Shown here: piece after piece, positions 8,549-17,665 of the stretch
How positions within the stretch are numbered: position 1 is the first letter of the stretch
Layout: each line of letters opens with the position of its first letter
Assembly (NCBI RefSeq): GCF_011046895.1
Contig: NZ_CP049250.1
Coordinates: 1,958,501-2,022,500 of the forward strand
Reading direction: 5' to 3'
From: Rhizobium rhizoryzae
GTDB lineage: Bacteria > Pseudomonadota > Alphaproteobacteria > Rhizobiales > Rhizobiaceae
Length of the DNA stretch: 64,000 nt
The notes under the pieces: generated by a model
Told to the model about the DNA's origin: nothing
What the model saw: only the letters and a program-made list of their open reading frames with translations
The model's database searches: none
Program-made: the position numbers and the translations under genes

Positions 8549-8779
8549 ATGAATCACGATAGCCGCGATGGCACTTTCTTCATCGGCCTTCACAAGCTTG
8601 CCCAGCAGAATGGCGACGGTCTGGTGCCGGAGCTTTATGAACTTCTGACGCGCCGCCCGGATGAGTTGGAAGAAACCGACAAGATCCTGCGCTTTCCCAT
8701 CGGACGGACACGTTTGCCGAATAGCACTGCGCCGGAAGAGACAGGCCGGGTAATTCCTTTGAAAAGCCGGAAGGCGTGA
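8549..8779 (+). CDS. Hypothetical protein
   Basis: A 76-residue protein that I do not recognise. It follows the DUF2325 gene by three bases, which is the main argument that it is real. It contains a likely helical segment near residues 15-45 (HKLAQQNGDGLVPELYELL) and a basic C-terminus, with no signal peptide, membrane segment or cysteine pair. It ends about 70 bases before the photolyase gene on the same strand. Confidence 0.55.
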   Translation: MNHDSRDGTFFIGLHKLAQQNGDGLVPELYELLTRRPDELEETDKILRFPIGRTRLPNSTAPEETGRVIPLKSRKA

Positions 8780-8851
8780 CGCAAGAGCGGTAATCTATCG
8801 ACCGCCGAGCTTCGTAACGAGGACAAGTTTCCCCGTTGCGAAGTCCGGTTC

Positions 8852-10399
8852 ATGCCATCCATCAGACATCTCATCTTCATTCTGGGCGATCAGTTGTCGC
8901 CAAACCTCGCCAGTCTTCGCGATGCCGATCCGGCGCAGGATGTGATCCTGATGTGCGAGGTAATGGCGGAAGCGACCTATGTACGCCATCACAAGCTGAA
9001 AATCGCTTTCATCTTTTCGGCCATGCGGCATTTTGCGGAAGAGCTGCGCCAGCAAGGTTTCACTGTCCGCTATCGCCGCCTTGATGACGAGGGCAACAAG
9101 GGTTCTTTCCGGGAAGAGCTGCGCGCTGCCGTGACCGAGCTTTCGCCCGATTGCGTGATCGTGACGGAGCCCGGCGAATGGCGCGTGCTTGAGGATATGA
9201 AAGGTTGGTGGCAATTGCTGGGCCTGCCCGTCGATATTCGCGCCGACGACCGTTTCCTTTGTTCCCACAAGGAGTTTCGCGACTGGGCATCCGGTCGCAA
9301 GGAACTCACCATGGAGTTCTTCTATCGCGAGATGCGCCGCAAGACCGGGCTTCTGATGGAAGGCGATCACCCGGCGGGCGGGCGCTGGAATTACGATGCC
9401 GAAAACAGGAAGCCTGCCAGCCCGGACCTTCTGCGCCCCAAGCACAAGAGCTACAAGCCGGACGCGCTATCACAGGAGGTGATCGCGCTCGTTGAGGAAC
9501 GCTTCGGCGATCATATCGGCAGGCTGGATCGCTTTGGCTTTGCGGTCACTCGCGCGCAAGCAGAAACGGTTCTGGAGAGCTTTATTCGGGACTTTCTGCC
9601 GCAGTTCGGGGAGACGCAGGATGCCATGCTGGTCGGCGATCCCTTTCTCAATCACTCGCTCATCTCCTTCTATATCAATATCGGCTTTCTCGATCCACTT
9701 GCCGTTTGCCGCGCGGCGGAGGAGGAGTATCGCGCCTGTCGGGCACCCTTGAATGCGGTGGAAGGCTTCATTCGGCAGATCATCGGCTGGCGGGAGTATG
9801 TGCGTGGCGTCTACTGGCTGAAAATGCCGGGCTATACGGAGCTGAATTTCCTGGAGGCGAAACGCCCGTTGCCCGGTTTCTTCTGGACGGGCGAGACGGA
9901 TATGAAGTGTCTTTCGACGGTGATTGACGAGACCATCGATCACGCCTATGCGCACCACATTCAACGCCTGATGATCACCGGCAATTTCGCGCTGCTGGCT
10001 GGCATCGATCCATTTCAGGTGCATGAATGGTATCTGGAAGTCTATGCCGATGCCTATGAGTGGGTGGAGGCACCCAATGTGATTGGTATGACGCAGTTTG
10101 CCGATGGCGGAATTCTGGGCTCGAAGCCCTATGCGGCCAGCGGCAATTATATCTCCAAGATGTCGGACTATTGCCAGCACTGCCGCTACGACGTGAAGAA
10201 GAAAGTTGGCGAGGGCGCGTGTCCGTTCAATGCCCTCTATTGGGACTTTCTCGATCGCAATGGCGAGAAGCTTTCCGGCAATCGGCGGCTGGCGCAGCCC
10301 TATGCCACATGGCGGCGAATGAGCGACGAACAGCGCGGCACCTACCGCAAAAGCGCGCAAGGCTTCCTTAAAAAACTGGAAGCGGGCGAGAAGGTGTGA
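8852..10399 (+). CDS. phrB: Cryptochrome/photolyase, FeS-BCP class ((6-4) photolyase PhrB type)
   Basis: This 515-residue flavoprotein uses light to repair UV photoproducts in DNA, most likely (6-4) lesions, judging from its close fit to the Agrobacterium PhrB family. Unlike classic photolyases, this class carries a 4Fe-4S cluster: cysteines at 353, 441, 444 and 457 are present and sit at a constant three-residue offset from the PhrB ligands as I recall them. The N-terminal domain starts IRHLIFILGDQLS, and the FAD domain contains EGFIRQIIGWREYVRGVYW. It is followed by an SDR gene and faces a convergent cascade encoding DUF2256, an FAD amine oxidase and DUF3429, a recurrent neighbourhood for this class. 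Confidence 0.94.
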   Translation: MPSIRHLIFILGDQLSPNLASLRDADPAQDVILMCEVMAEATYVRHHKLKIAFIFSAMRHFAEELRQQGFTVRYRRLDDEGNKGSFREELRAAVTELSPDCVIVTEPGEWRVLEDMKGWWQLLGLPVDIRADDRFLCSHKEFRDWASGRKELTMEFFYREMRRKTGLLMEGDHPAGGRWNYDAENRKPASPDLLRPKHKSYKPDALSQEVIALVEERFGDHIGRLDRFGFAVTRAQAETVLESFIRDFLPQFGETQDAMLVGDPFLNHSLISFYINIGFLDPLAVCRAAEEEYRACRAPLNAVEGFIRQIIGWREYVRGVYWLKMPGYTELNFLEAKRPLPGFFWTGETDMKCLSTVIDETIDHAYAHHIQRLMITGNFALLAGIDPFQVHEWYLEVYADAYEWVEAPNVIGMTQFADGGILGSKPYAASGNYISKMSDYCQHCRYDVKKKVGEGACPFNALYWDFLDRNGEKLSGNRRLAQPYATWRRMSDEQRGTYRKSAQGFLKKLEAGEKV

Positions 10400-10464
10400 G
10401 CTTTGGAAAACCGGATCTCTTCTGTCTGCGTAAAGCAGGATAGATCATTTGAGGAGACCTTCGC

Positions 10465-11163
10465 ATGTTGTCCATGACTTCGCTTCCGCAAGGCTATCGC
10501 GCGCTGGTTATTGGTGCGAGCGGCGGCATTGGCAGTGCCCTGTCGACCGTGTTGAAGGGGGATGTTGCCTGCGGCGAAGTGGTTGCGCTTTCGCGTAGCG
10601 GCACCGGTCTCGACGTCACCAACGAGGAAAGCGTTGCAGCGGCAGTCGCTGCGCTGGAAGGGCCGTTTCATCTGATCTTCTGCGCGACGGGCGGCTTGAC
10701 CATCGATGGCGTTGGTCCTGAAAAGTCGCTCCGGCAGATTTCGGCAGACGCTATGATGCGCCAGTTTGCGCTCAATGCCGTTGGTACGGCTCTCGTGACG
10801 AAGTACTTCACGCCGCTTCTGCCGAAAAAAGAGCGGGGCCTGATGGGCTTCCTGTCTGCCCGCGTCGGCTCCATTGGTGATAACAATCTGGGCGGCTGGA
10901 TTTCCTATCGCGCCTCCAAGGCAGCCTTGAACCAGATATTGCGCACGGCCTCCATCGAACTGGCGCGCACCAATCCGGAAGCGGTCATCGTGCCCCTGCA
11001 TCCGGGCACTGTCGCCACTTCACTCTCCGAGAAGTATTCCGGCGGGCACGAGCGGACGGAGCCTGCGGTTGCGGCGACAAACCTGCTGACGGTGCTGAAC
11101 GGACTTGCTCCGCAGCAATCCGGCCAGTTTTTTGCTTATGACGGATCAAGGATCGAGTGGTGA
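10465..11163 (+). CDS. SDR-family NAD(P)-dependent oxidoreductase
   Basis: A 232-residue short-chain dehydrogenase/reductase of the C-factor (CsgA)-like group. The cofactor motif GASGGIGSAL is at residues 17-26, and the catalytic YRASK follows later, with an N-terminal LDVTNEES acidic turn that favours NADP or NAD choice but does not settle it. Substrate unknown. It lies 65 bases after the photolyase gene on the same strand, with a GAGGAGA ribosome site before the ATG, so co-expression with the photolyase is possible. Confidence 0.85.
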   Translation: MLSMTSLPQGYRALVIGASGGIGSALSTVLKGDVACGEVVALSRSGTGLDVTNEESVAAAVAALEGPFHLIFCATGGLTIDGVGPEKSLRQISADAMMRQFALNAVGTALVTKYFTPLLPKKERGLMGFLSARVGSIGDNNLGGWISYRASKAALNQILRTASIELARTNPEAVIVPLHPGTVATSLSEKYSGGHERTEPAVAATNLLTVLNGLAPQQSGQFFAYDGSRIEW

Positions 11164-11221
11164 TCTTCAGGTTGTCACACGCTCCTGCAATCCGGTTGAG
11201 CGCGACATGTATCAATCGCGC

Positions 11222-11308
11222 CGTCATTCTCGGCCTTGTGCCGAGAATCTACGGACGTCCAATAAAACCAATCCGTTGTAGATGCTCGGGACAGGCCCGA
11301 GCATGACG
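11222..11308. repeat. RIME-like double palindrome, copy 2
   Basis: This 87-base copy aligns end to end with the one at 4355-4441 and is the more perfect of the two: ATTCTCGGC/GCCGAGAAT and ATGCTCGGG/CCCGAGCAT form the hairpins. It occupies the gap between two convergent genes and could also act as a bidirectional terminator. Just upstream, 11189-11209 shares a 21-base block with 49516-49536. Confidence 0.7.
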
Positions 11309-11340
11309 GGAAGACAGCTGAAAAGCCCCTCGTCAATAAA

Positions 11341-11775
11341 CTAGATCGACCATAAGTTCACCAGAACAATGATCTGAATGACATAGGCAATTGCGACCGC
11401 CGCGGTAATGCGCATGCGCATGGCAAAGTACCAGGGTGCCTCGCGCCCCTCGGCATCAATCCGGCGGTCTACTTCCAGCAAGCCTACGAAGATCATGAGT
11501 TGAAGCCCGATCGCGACAAGCTGCGACGGAATGAGCAATGACGTCCATGTGGCCAGAGCCAGAATATTGCTTGCCACAATCGGAAGCACGGGCGGATCGC
11601 GGTCTCGCTGCGTCAAACCCCAGAGGGTGCCAGCCATGAAGGAGGCGATGATTGCGCCATAGGTCAGAAAAGCATGGAAACGAATATCCGGGGCGATGAA
11701 GCCGGGGATCAGCAGCAGGTAGAAGGGTAGGGCGCCGCTGAAGGTCAGGCTCTGGGTAAGGCGCTTCGTCGACAT
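11341..11775 (-). CDS. DUF3429 membrane protein
   Basis: This 144-residue protein has four or five hydrophobic segments (around residues 12-32, 36-52, 66-84, 88-102 and 122-142) and matches the DUF3429 family of small inner-membrane proteins of unknown role. I start it at the ATG at 11775 (MSTKRLTQ); the frame runs further but overlaps the upstream oxidoreductase. Its ATG shares one base with that gene's TGA, so translation is probably coupled. Family members often sit near photolyase genes, as here. Confidence 0.82.
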   Translation of the reverse strand: MSTKRLTQSLTFSGALPFYLLLIPGFIAPDIRFHAFLTYGAIIASFMAGTLWGLTQRDRDPPVLPIVASNILALATWTSLLIPSQLVAIGLQLMIFVGLLEVDRRIDAEGREAPWYFAMRMRITAAVAIAYVIQIIVLVNLWSI

Positions 11776-12770
11776 CAGGCAGTTTCCATTTGCAACAGGA
11801 GTGCATCCGCCAGAGCATTGGCGCTCTGGAATGCCGCTTCGACGCGGTTGCCGAGGCACCAGTCCCCGCAGGCCGCAAGATGGCGGTCCATATCCAGCAG
11901 GAACGGTTTCCCCAGCGGCGTTTCCACATTGGCATAACGCCAGCGGTGGAGGACCGGAGACGCGATCAAAGCGTTTCTCACCACAGGCAATAGTGCTTCC
12001 AGGGCGCCAATCATCCGTGCCTGTACCTGTTCCGGCGGCTCTTCCAGATTGGCATCCGACCAGCGATTGTTGGCATGCACGACAAGATGATTGCCCGTCT
12101 CGCGGCCCGGCTTGGTGTTGTTGTGGGCGATCCAGCCAAGGATCGGATGGGAAACCTGGGCTGCCGCAAACGGGAGATCGATGTCCGGTTTCATCTGGAG
12201 CATCAGGGTAAAGCACCCGTTCATGCGGACACCTTCCAGTGCCTCCTGATCGGCAGGATCAAGCGGCAGCAGGGAGGCGGTTTGCGGGGCAGGGGCGGTC
12301 GAAACCACCCAATCAAACCTGCCCTCCACGCTGCCGTGATCGCAATCGAGTTTCCAGTCGCCGACCTTGCCTTCGAGTGCGATTGCCCGCGTTTCGAATT
12401 GAACTTTCAGTGGTCGAGCCAGCCATTTCACCAATCTGGACATGCCTGGCACTGCAACAAAACGCGGCGAGCGGTCTTCGCGTTGTTCCAACGCGCCCGT
12501 TGCCGTCAAGTGGTGAACCGGCGTGCTCCAGGTCTCGATGACGCCCTCTTCAAGGGCCGGTTCGACAAGCGCGTGAAAACCGGCATCCCGAATGGTGAAA
12601 TACTGCGCTCCGTGATCGAAACTCACGCCATCCTTGTGGCGCGTCGCCATGCGCCCACCGGTGCCGCGGCTTTTCTCCAAAACCAGAACTTCGGCATGCT
12701 GATCGAGCCTTCGTGCCAGTGTAACGCCGGCCAGTCCTGCGCCAATGATAGCGATACGAGGCCTTGTCAT
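11775..12770 (-). CDS. FAD-dependent amine oxidase-like (renalase-like) protein
   Basis: This 331-residue protein has an N-terminal dinucleotide motif, [15 protein letters not shown] (residues 8-22), then [13 protein letters not shown], which is characteristic of the renalase/NAD(P)/FAD-dependent oxidoreductase group, and a C-terminal [20 protein letters not shown] motif. The reaction is unknown; renalases oxidise off-pathway dihydro isomers of NAD(P)H, so a repair role is plausible but only inferred. Its start overlaps the stop of the DUF2256 gene and its stop overlaps the DUF3429 start, giving a tight three-gene cascade convergent with the photolyase operon. Confidence 0.85.
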   Translation of the reverse strand: MTRPRIAIIGAGLAGVTLARRLDQHAEVLVLEKSRGTGGRMATRHKDGVSFDHGAQYFTIRDAGFHALVEPALEEGVIETWSTPVHHLTATGALEQREDRSPRFVAVPGMSRLVKWLARPLKVQFETRAIALEGKVGDWKLDCDHGSVEGRFDWVVSTAPAPQTASLLPLDPADQEALEGVRMNGCFTLMLQMKPDIDLPFAAAQVSHPILGWIAHNNTKPGRETGNHLVVHANNRWSDANLEEPPEQVQARMIGALEALLPVVRNALIASPVLHRWRYANVETPLGKPFLLDMDRHLAACGDWCLGNRVEAAFQSANALADALLLQMETA

Positions 12771-12919
12771 GACGCGCTTCCTTTCGAGGTTCGGCAGCGG
12801 TCAGAACAATATTTTACATTATCCCAGTCTCGCTCCCACTTTTTGCGCCAGGAAAAGGGGCGTCCACAGGTTTGGCAAACCTTGGTGGGCAGGTTCTGTT
12901 TTTTGATCTGCTTGGCCAC
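12767..12919 (-). CDS. DUF2256 small zinc-ribbon-like protein
   Basis: This 50-residue gene is easily missed because of its size. Read from the GTG at 12919 it encodes a protein beginning with lysine-rich AKQIKKQ, then CQTC at residues 15-18, the [11 protein letters not shown] signature of DUF2256, and a second pair in CSDRC (residues 38-42). The four cysteines suggest a single zinc site. Its TGA overlaps the ATG of the renalase-like gene. DUF2256 genes commonly accompany FeS-photolyases, which matches the context. Function unknown. Confidence 0.88.
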   Translation of the reverse strand: MAKQIKKQNLPTKVCQTCGRPFSWRKKWERDWDNVKYCSDRCRTSKGSAS

Positions 12920-12994
12920 GGCCTGTCTCGCTTGTCACCCGTCTTGCTGTCACACAGAGGTGATTACGGCGTGAGGCTGACAGCGGATCAGGAT

Positions 12995-13822
12995 TCAGGC
13001 GAGCTTGCTGAGACTGCGAAACTGCTTGTGATAGACACTCGGGGTCGTGCCATAGCAGGATCGTATCCAGCGGGTCAGATGGCTCTGGTCCACGAAACCA
13101 CAAAGCGCTGCGACCTGGGCCGGAGAATGCTGCCGCAGCAGCATCTTCGCCCGAGCCGTCCGGCGTGCCTGAATATAGACATGCGGTGTTACCCCGACAT
13201 GTGCGCGGAACAGGCGCAGAAAGTGGAATTTGCTGAGTTCGATCTGCTGCGAGAGGGCTTCCAGTTCCAGGGAGGATACCAGATTGTCTTCAATATAGCT
13301 GCGGATCGCGGTGATCCGAGCATCCTCAATCTCAGGTTCAGGTGTTTCGCGAGAAATGAAAAGCCCCGTGCATTGATGGAGGAATTCCGTCAGGCGAGCG
13401 TGCCATACAGCCTTTTCCCGGGTTGCATCCAGAATGGCCAGTTGTTCGCTCAGCCGCCGCGCAATCGAATGATTGTAGAGAACGGGCGTTGGAAACCGGA
13501 AGCCCGCAGGCGCTATGCTTTCCATCGCCTGGGCCGGCACATGGAGGGTCTGATACTGGACGCTGTGCCCCTGCAAGGCTCCCGCCGAACTCAGTTCACC
13601 CGGATTGAGGAAGGTGATCGAACCAGCCGGGACGGCATGATCGATCCCTTTATGGATGAAAGACTGCACACCGGTAAGGACAATCCCGATGACAAACCCT
13701 TCATGGGCATGGGTTGCGAAGCTCGTTCGTGCAATACGGGCATCGAACCTCTCTACTTCCGGCCAATGACGCTGACAGCGCAGCTGGGAGATTTCCTTGA
13801 AAATTGTGCGAGATATATTCAT
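12995..13822 (-). CDS. AraC-family transcriptional regulator
   Basis: A 275-residue regulator. The N-terminal half is a cupin-like sensing domain (HAHEGFVIGIVLTGVQSF, then LNPGELSSAG), and the C-terminal 100 residues carry the double helix-turn-helix, including LSKFHFLRLFRAHVGVTPHVYI and the final AALCGFVDQSHLTRWIRSCYG. The arrangement resembles regulators of amino-acid exporters. No clear target is adjacent: the next gene downstream on the same strand is the DUF2256 cascade, 75 bases away. Confidence 0.88.
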   Translation of the reverse strand: MNISRTIFKEISQLRCQRHWPEVERFDARIARTSFATHAHEGFVIGIVLTGVQSFIHKGIDHAVPAGSITFLNPGELSSAGALQGHSVQYQTLHVPAQAMESIAPAGFRFPTPVLYNHSIARRLSEQLAILDATREKAVWHARLTEFLHQCTGLFISRETPEPEIEDARITAIRSYIEDNLVSSLELEALSQQIELSKFHFLRLFRAHVGVTPHVYIQARRTARAKMLLRQHSPAQVAALCGFVDQSHLTRWIRSCYGTTPSVYHKQFRSLSKLA

Positions 13823-14038
13823 TATATCCTCTCCCGCTCGACCGGTGGGTGAATGAAATCATAGTATTTATTCGTGTGCCTGTTGGATGCTGATCGTCCT
13901 CACTTACCGACGACGGCATCTAAGCCTGAAAATTCTCATGAAATTGGTGAGCCAGAACTGCTCATGTTTCAAACGAGTTCTATTGAACACAATCTTCAAT
14001 TTTATTTCTATTGAGCCTTATCCGGGGCGGCGGCTATG

Positions 14039-15766
14039 TTAGCGCTTCAGATAAACCTGCATTTGGCGCAGGTTGAAGCCGTTCAGATTTCGCCCTTCGA
14101 CGATCTGGAGAGGGGTCGCCACCTCTCCGAGAGCAAGCAGGCTCTTCTGGAAACTTGCGCTCTCCTCGACCCGCACTGCTGCAAAAGCGCATGATGCTCG
14201 GTGAAAGGCTGCCGCGGCATCATCGGCAGCCAGGCGTTGCATGCCCGTACCCAGCCGAAAGACGAGGCTGGGCTCCTCGTAACCAACGCTGAGGATGGTG
14301 GGTGCCGGGCAGTTGATCATCTTCTGTGCTGCATCGGCGATACGATCTGTCAGCCACAGACGTTCAGCACCCGGCAGGATGATGGCGAATGCCAAAATGT
14401 AGGCCAGACCGGCAGCAAGAATGGAGGCGGCGATCCCCTCCCGCATTTTGTTCGCCACCAGCAGACGCCAGGCCGCGACGGACATCAGGACAAGTGCACA
14501 GCCAAGCGTGATCCCGAGCCGGGATAACCTGTGTTCCGAAATATAGAAAACCGCGTTCAGGGCGATTGCAAGCAGGATACCGAGGGCGGCGATGCCAGAA
14601 TAGGTGAACCGGAACCAGCGGCTTTCGGTCCGCAGGCCTTTGTCTGCCAGGGCAAGCCCGGTCAATACGGCCAGGGCGGGCATCATGGGCAGGATATAGT
14701 TCGGCAGTTTCGTTGCGACCAATTCGAAGAGCAACCAGGCGGGAGCCGCCCAGAAGAAAAGGAAGCGCACTTCAGGTCGTGTTCGTCGTGTCCAGCCCCA
14801 GAGAATGGCGAGCGAGGCAAAGATGGAGAGAGGCCAGAAGGTGCCAAGGCCAACGAGGAGATAGGTGCCGGGTGGTGCGCCATGCCCTTCCTGCCCTGTC
14901 GCGACCTTGCCCAGCATATCGTGACCGATGGACTGGGCAAAGAAGGCACCCTTCGAAATCCAGCCGATTGCAGCGAGCCAGGGAAGGACCACCAGCAGAT
15001 AGACCAGAACGCCGCGCACGGGCGAGAGCGCGCGGATCAGCGACAGATTTCGCTCGGTCGCCGTTAATCCGATGATGGTGAGGCCTGCAATCATTGGCGC
15101 AACCGGGCCTTTGATCAGTGTGCCCAGGCCAAGGGCTATCCAGAACAGCCCGTTGCGCCACAGCACCTGCCTGCGCTGCGGGTCGAGATAGGCGCAGGCG
15201 AGCCCGAACTGCGACGCGACGATCATTGCGCAGAGCATGGCATCCGTTTTGCCGATGCGAGCTTCGAAGGCGAGTTCTACGGTACTTGCGGCAAGAAGCC
15301 CGGCGATAAGGCCTGCCTTCGATCCACCCATTCGCGCCGCAATGGCATAGGTGAAAAAGGCCGTGAGAAGGGCGCCGACAAGGGAGGGCAGGCGATAGAT
15401 CCACAACGGGCTGGCAGCCCCTTCGCCAAACACCTTCGCCGACAGGCCTTGAAGCCAATAGATGCCGACCGGCTTCTTGTAGCGGGGCTCCTGCTGGAAG
15501 CGGATATCAACCCAGTTGCCGGTTTCCAGCATCTGCCGGCTGGCCTGGACATAGAGCGCCTCATCGCGATCCGTCAAAGGCATGAGGCTGATGCCAGGAG
15601 CGAACAGGAAAAGGCCCACAAGGCCTATGAGGATGAGGTTGAGGACATGGCGACGCCATTCGGCAGGCCTGTGCATGGCGCGTCCGGGCGCCGGTTCGGG
15701 AGCGGGGTGAAGCGCGCTCGCGTCTCCCGCTACCCTCCATGTTTCAACGCCGGAATCGATACGCAT
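14039..15766 (-). CDS. Family 39 glycosyltransferase (ArnT-like membrane protein)
   Basis: A 575-residue polytopic inner-membrane protein with about 10-12 hydrophobic segments. The first periplasmic loop carries the catalytic-type acidic pair in LTDRDEALYVQASRQ, typical of the dolichyl-phosphate-mannose-protein mannosyltransferase/ArnT family, and is followed by WVDIRFQQEPRYKKPVG. Such enzymes move a sugar from a polyprenyl phosphate donor to lipid A or a protein. The true start may be the ATG at 15676 (MHRPAEWRRH), which would remove a 30-residue unconserved leader. No arn operon is adjacent, so the acceptor is open. Confidence 0.87.
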   Translation of the reverse strand: MRIDSGVETWRVAGDASALHPAPEPAPGRAMHRPAEWRRHVLNLILIGLVGLFLFAPGISLMPLTDRDEALYVQASRQMLETGNWVDIRFQQEPRYKKPVGIYWLQGLSAKVFGEGAASPLWIYRLPSLVGALLTAFFTYAIAARMGGSKAGLIAGLLAASTVELAFEARIGKTDAMLCAMIVASQFGLACAYLDPQRRQVLWRNGLFWIALGLGTLIKGPVAPMIAGLTIIGLTATERNLSLIRALSPVRGVLVYLLVVLPWLAAIGWISKGAFFAQSIGHDMLGKVATGQEGHGAPPGTYLLVGLGTFWPLSIFASLAILWGWTRRTRPEVRFLFFWAAPAWLLFELVATKLPNYILPMMPALAVLTGLALADKGLRTESRWFRFTYSGIAALGILLAIALNAVFYISEHRLSRLGITLGCALVLMSVAAWRLLVANKMREGIAASILAAGLAYILAFAIILPGAERLWLTDRIADAAQKMINCPAPTILSVGYEEPSLVFRLGTGMQRLAADDAAAAFHRASCAFAAVRVEESASFQKSLLALGEVATPLQIVEGRNLNGFNLRQMQVYLKR

Positions 15767-15980
15767 GGCTGCCGGTAACCCCCATCCGGCGTCTGCCTAC
15801 AGGGCGATTATGTCAAACTCACTATACTTGGGCAGAATGTTTCGGGCAGATTGACGAGGCACCCCCCTGATCAACAGGAGATCGTTCGGACCGAGTGTTC
15901 GCGGTACAGGCCTTGAGTCCTACTCCAGAATAGGCAATGTTCGTCGCGTCCCGCCGAACAGCATAGAGTCCAGACCCGCC

Positions 15981-16403
15981 ATGGATGTCACCATCTACCA
16001 TAATCCCGCCTGTGGGACGTCCCGCAATACGCTTGCGCTGATCCGTCATCACGGCATCGAGCCGACAATCGTCGCCTATCTCAATAATCCTCCTTCGGTA
16101 GACGGATTGCGGCAGATGATATCGGACGCGGGGCTGTCCGTTCGCGATGCCATTCGTGAGAAGGGCACACCCCATCTGGATATGGGGCTCGATGATCCGG
16201 GTCTGAGCGACGATGCATTGCTGGCAGCCATGATCGATACCCCCATTCTCATCAACAGGCCCTTTGTCGTGACACCACTGGGCACAAGGCTGTGCCGCCC
16301 CTCGGAACTGGTGCTGGACATCCTGCCCGCGGCGCCTCAAGGCGAGTTCCGCAAGGAGGATGGTGAACAGGTGCTGGATTCTGAAGGCAAAAGGGTTGTC
16401 TGA
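15981..16403 (+). CDS. arsC: Arsenate reductase (glutaredoxin-dependent)
   Basis: A 140-residue thioredoxin-fold ArsC. It begins VTIYHNPACGTSRNT, with the catalytic cysteine at residue 11, and carries the conserved arginines expected in DAIREKGTP, INRPFVV and TRLCRPSE. It reduces arsenate to arsenite with glutathione and glutaredoxin in the cytoplasm. It overlaps the following MFS gene, which is the likely arsenite exporter. No arsR regulator is seen within several kilobases. Confidence 0.93.
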   Translation: MDVTIYHNPACGTSRNTLALIRHHGIEPTIVAYLNNPPSVDGLRQMISDAGLSVRDAIREKGTPHLDMGLDDPGLSDDALLAAMIDTPILINRPFVVTPLGTRLCRPSELVLDILPAAPQGEFRKEDGEQVLDSEGKRVV

Positions 16404-17580
16404 CCTCCGCTTGCCGGTTGCTGCCGTAATCCTTCTCGGCATAACCCAGATCATCGGCTACGGAACGCTCTACTATTCGTTCAGCATTCTGGCGCCAGCC
16501 ATCGCGCGCGATTTCGGTCATTCGACCGAGTGGATCTTTGCTCTTCTGTCCTGTGCCCTGCTGGCGGGCGGACTGGCTGCACCATGGATCGGCAAGGCTT
16601 TCGATCTATTCGGTGCGGGCAAGGTCATGTGTTTTGGCAGCGTTGTTGCCAGTCTTGCCCTCATCATCTGCTCATTGTCTTCCGGCATAGGGTCCTTCGC
16701 GATCTGCCTGCTTATGCTCGAAGTGGCTGCCAATCTCGTGCAGTACGGAGCAGCCTTTGCCTTGCTGGTGCAATTGCAGCCTGCCGCCGCCACGCGCAGC
16801 ATTACCTATCTCACATTGATCGCTGGCTTCGCCTCAACCCTGTTCTGGCCCTTCACCTCGGCCCTGCATGGCTGGATGACCTGGCAGGAGATCTATCGGC
16901 TCTTTGCCGTCTTGAATCTCGCAATCTGTTTTCCGGCCCATCTCTGGCTTGCAGGCCAGTTGAACCGGTCGCGCCGTCAGCAGAACATCTCGGCCGGACC
17001 CAGGGCCGAACTCTCCGGACTGCTTGCGCCCGACCGGCGGCGTCAGGGGTTTTTGTTGATGGCCTTCGCCCTTTCCACGCAAGCGCTCCTGAGTTCTGCG
17101 ATCCTCGTGCATATGGTGCCATTGCTGACAGGACTTGGTCTCGGCGGTATCGCGGTCATCGCCGGTAGCCTGTTTGGGCCGTCGCAAGTGGCCAGCCGCC
17201 TGATCAACATGCTGTTCGGTCGCGATCTTTCGCCATTGGCGCTCGCGATCATTTCCGCGGTTCTAATGGCGATTGCGCCAGTCGCACTGCTTTTGGGTGC
17301 GCCATCCATCACTTCGGCAATCATCTTTGCCTGTATCTTCGGGTTTGGAAACGGCCTCTTCAGCATAACGGCCGGCACCTTGCCGCTCTATCTGTTCGGC
17401 AGCGCCGGTTATGGCGCGTTGCAGGGCAAGGTCACCTCCGCCCGCCTCGTATCATCGGCCTGCGCTCCCTTTGCGCTCGCCTATCTTTTAGCAAATGCGG
17501 GAACAACGATCTCGCTTCTGCTGCTTGGCTTCTGGGGCCTGATCAGTGTCGCAGCCTTTCTGGCTATTGCCCGGCGCTGA
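16360..17580 (+). CDS. MFS transporter, possible arsenite/antimonite exporter
   Basis: A 406-residue major facilitator with about 12 transmembrane segments, starting near residue 17 (AAVILLGITQIIGYGTLYYS). The position directly after arsC, and overlapping it by 44 bases if the ATG at 16360 is used, suggests export of arsenite, like the ArsK-type MFS carriers of agrobacteria; this is context, not sequence proof. The TTG at 16396 would shorten the overlap to 8 bases and is a realistic alternative start. Confidence 0.8.
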   Translation: MVNRCWILKAKGLSDLRLPVAAVILLGITQIIGYGTLYYSFSILAPAIARDFGHSTEWIFALLSCALLAGGLAAPWIGKAFDLFGAGKVMCFGSVVASLALIICSLSSGIGSFAICLLMLEVAANLVQYGAAFALLVQLQPAAATRSITYLTLIAGFASTLFWPFTSALHGWMTWQEIYRLFAVLNLAICFPAHLWLAGQLNRSRRQQNISAGPRAELSGLLAPDRRRQGFLLMAFALSTQALLSSAILVHMVPLLTGLGLGGIAVIAGSLFGPSQVASRLINMLFGRDLSPLALAIISAVLMAIAPVALLLGAPSITSAIIFACIFGFGNGLFSITAGTLPLYLFGSAGYGALQGKVTSARLVSSACAPFALAYLLANAGTTISLLLLGFWGLISVAAFLAIARR

Positions 17581-17665
17581 TGCATCGCATCTGCCCTCAT
17601 TGCGGATGTGACAGGAACCATCCTGCTTTCCTCTCGTTTCTGGCGAACAGACAACGGGAGATGAT

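Noticed and set aside
12872..13852. 326-residue plus-strand frame opposite the AraC regulator
   Set aside because: Antisense to a gene with a clear double helix-turn-helix.
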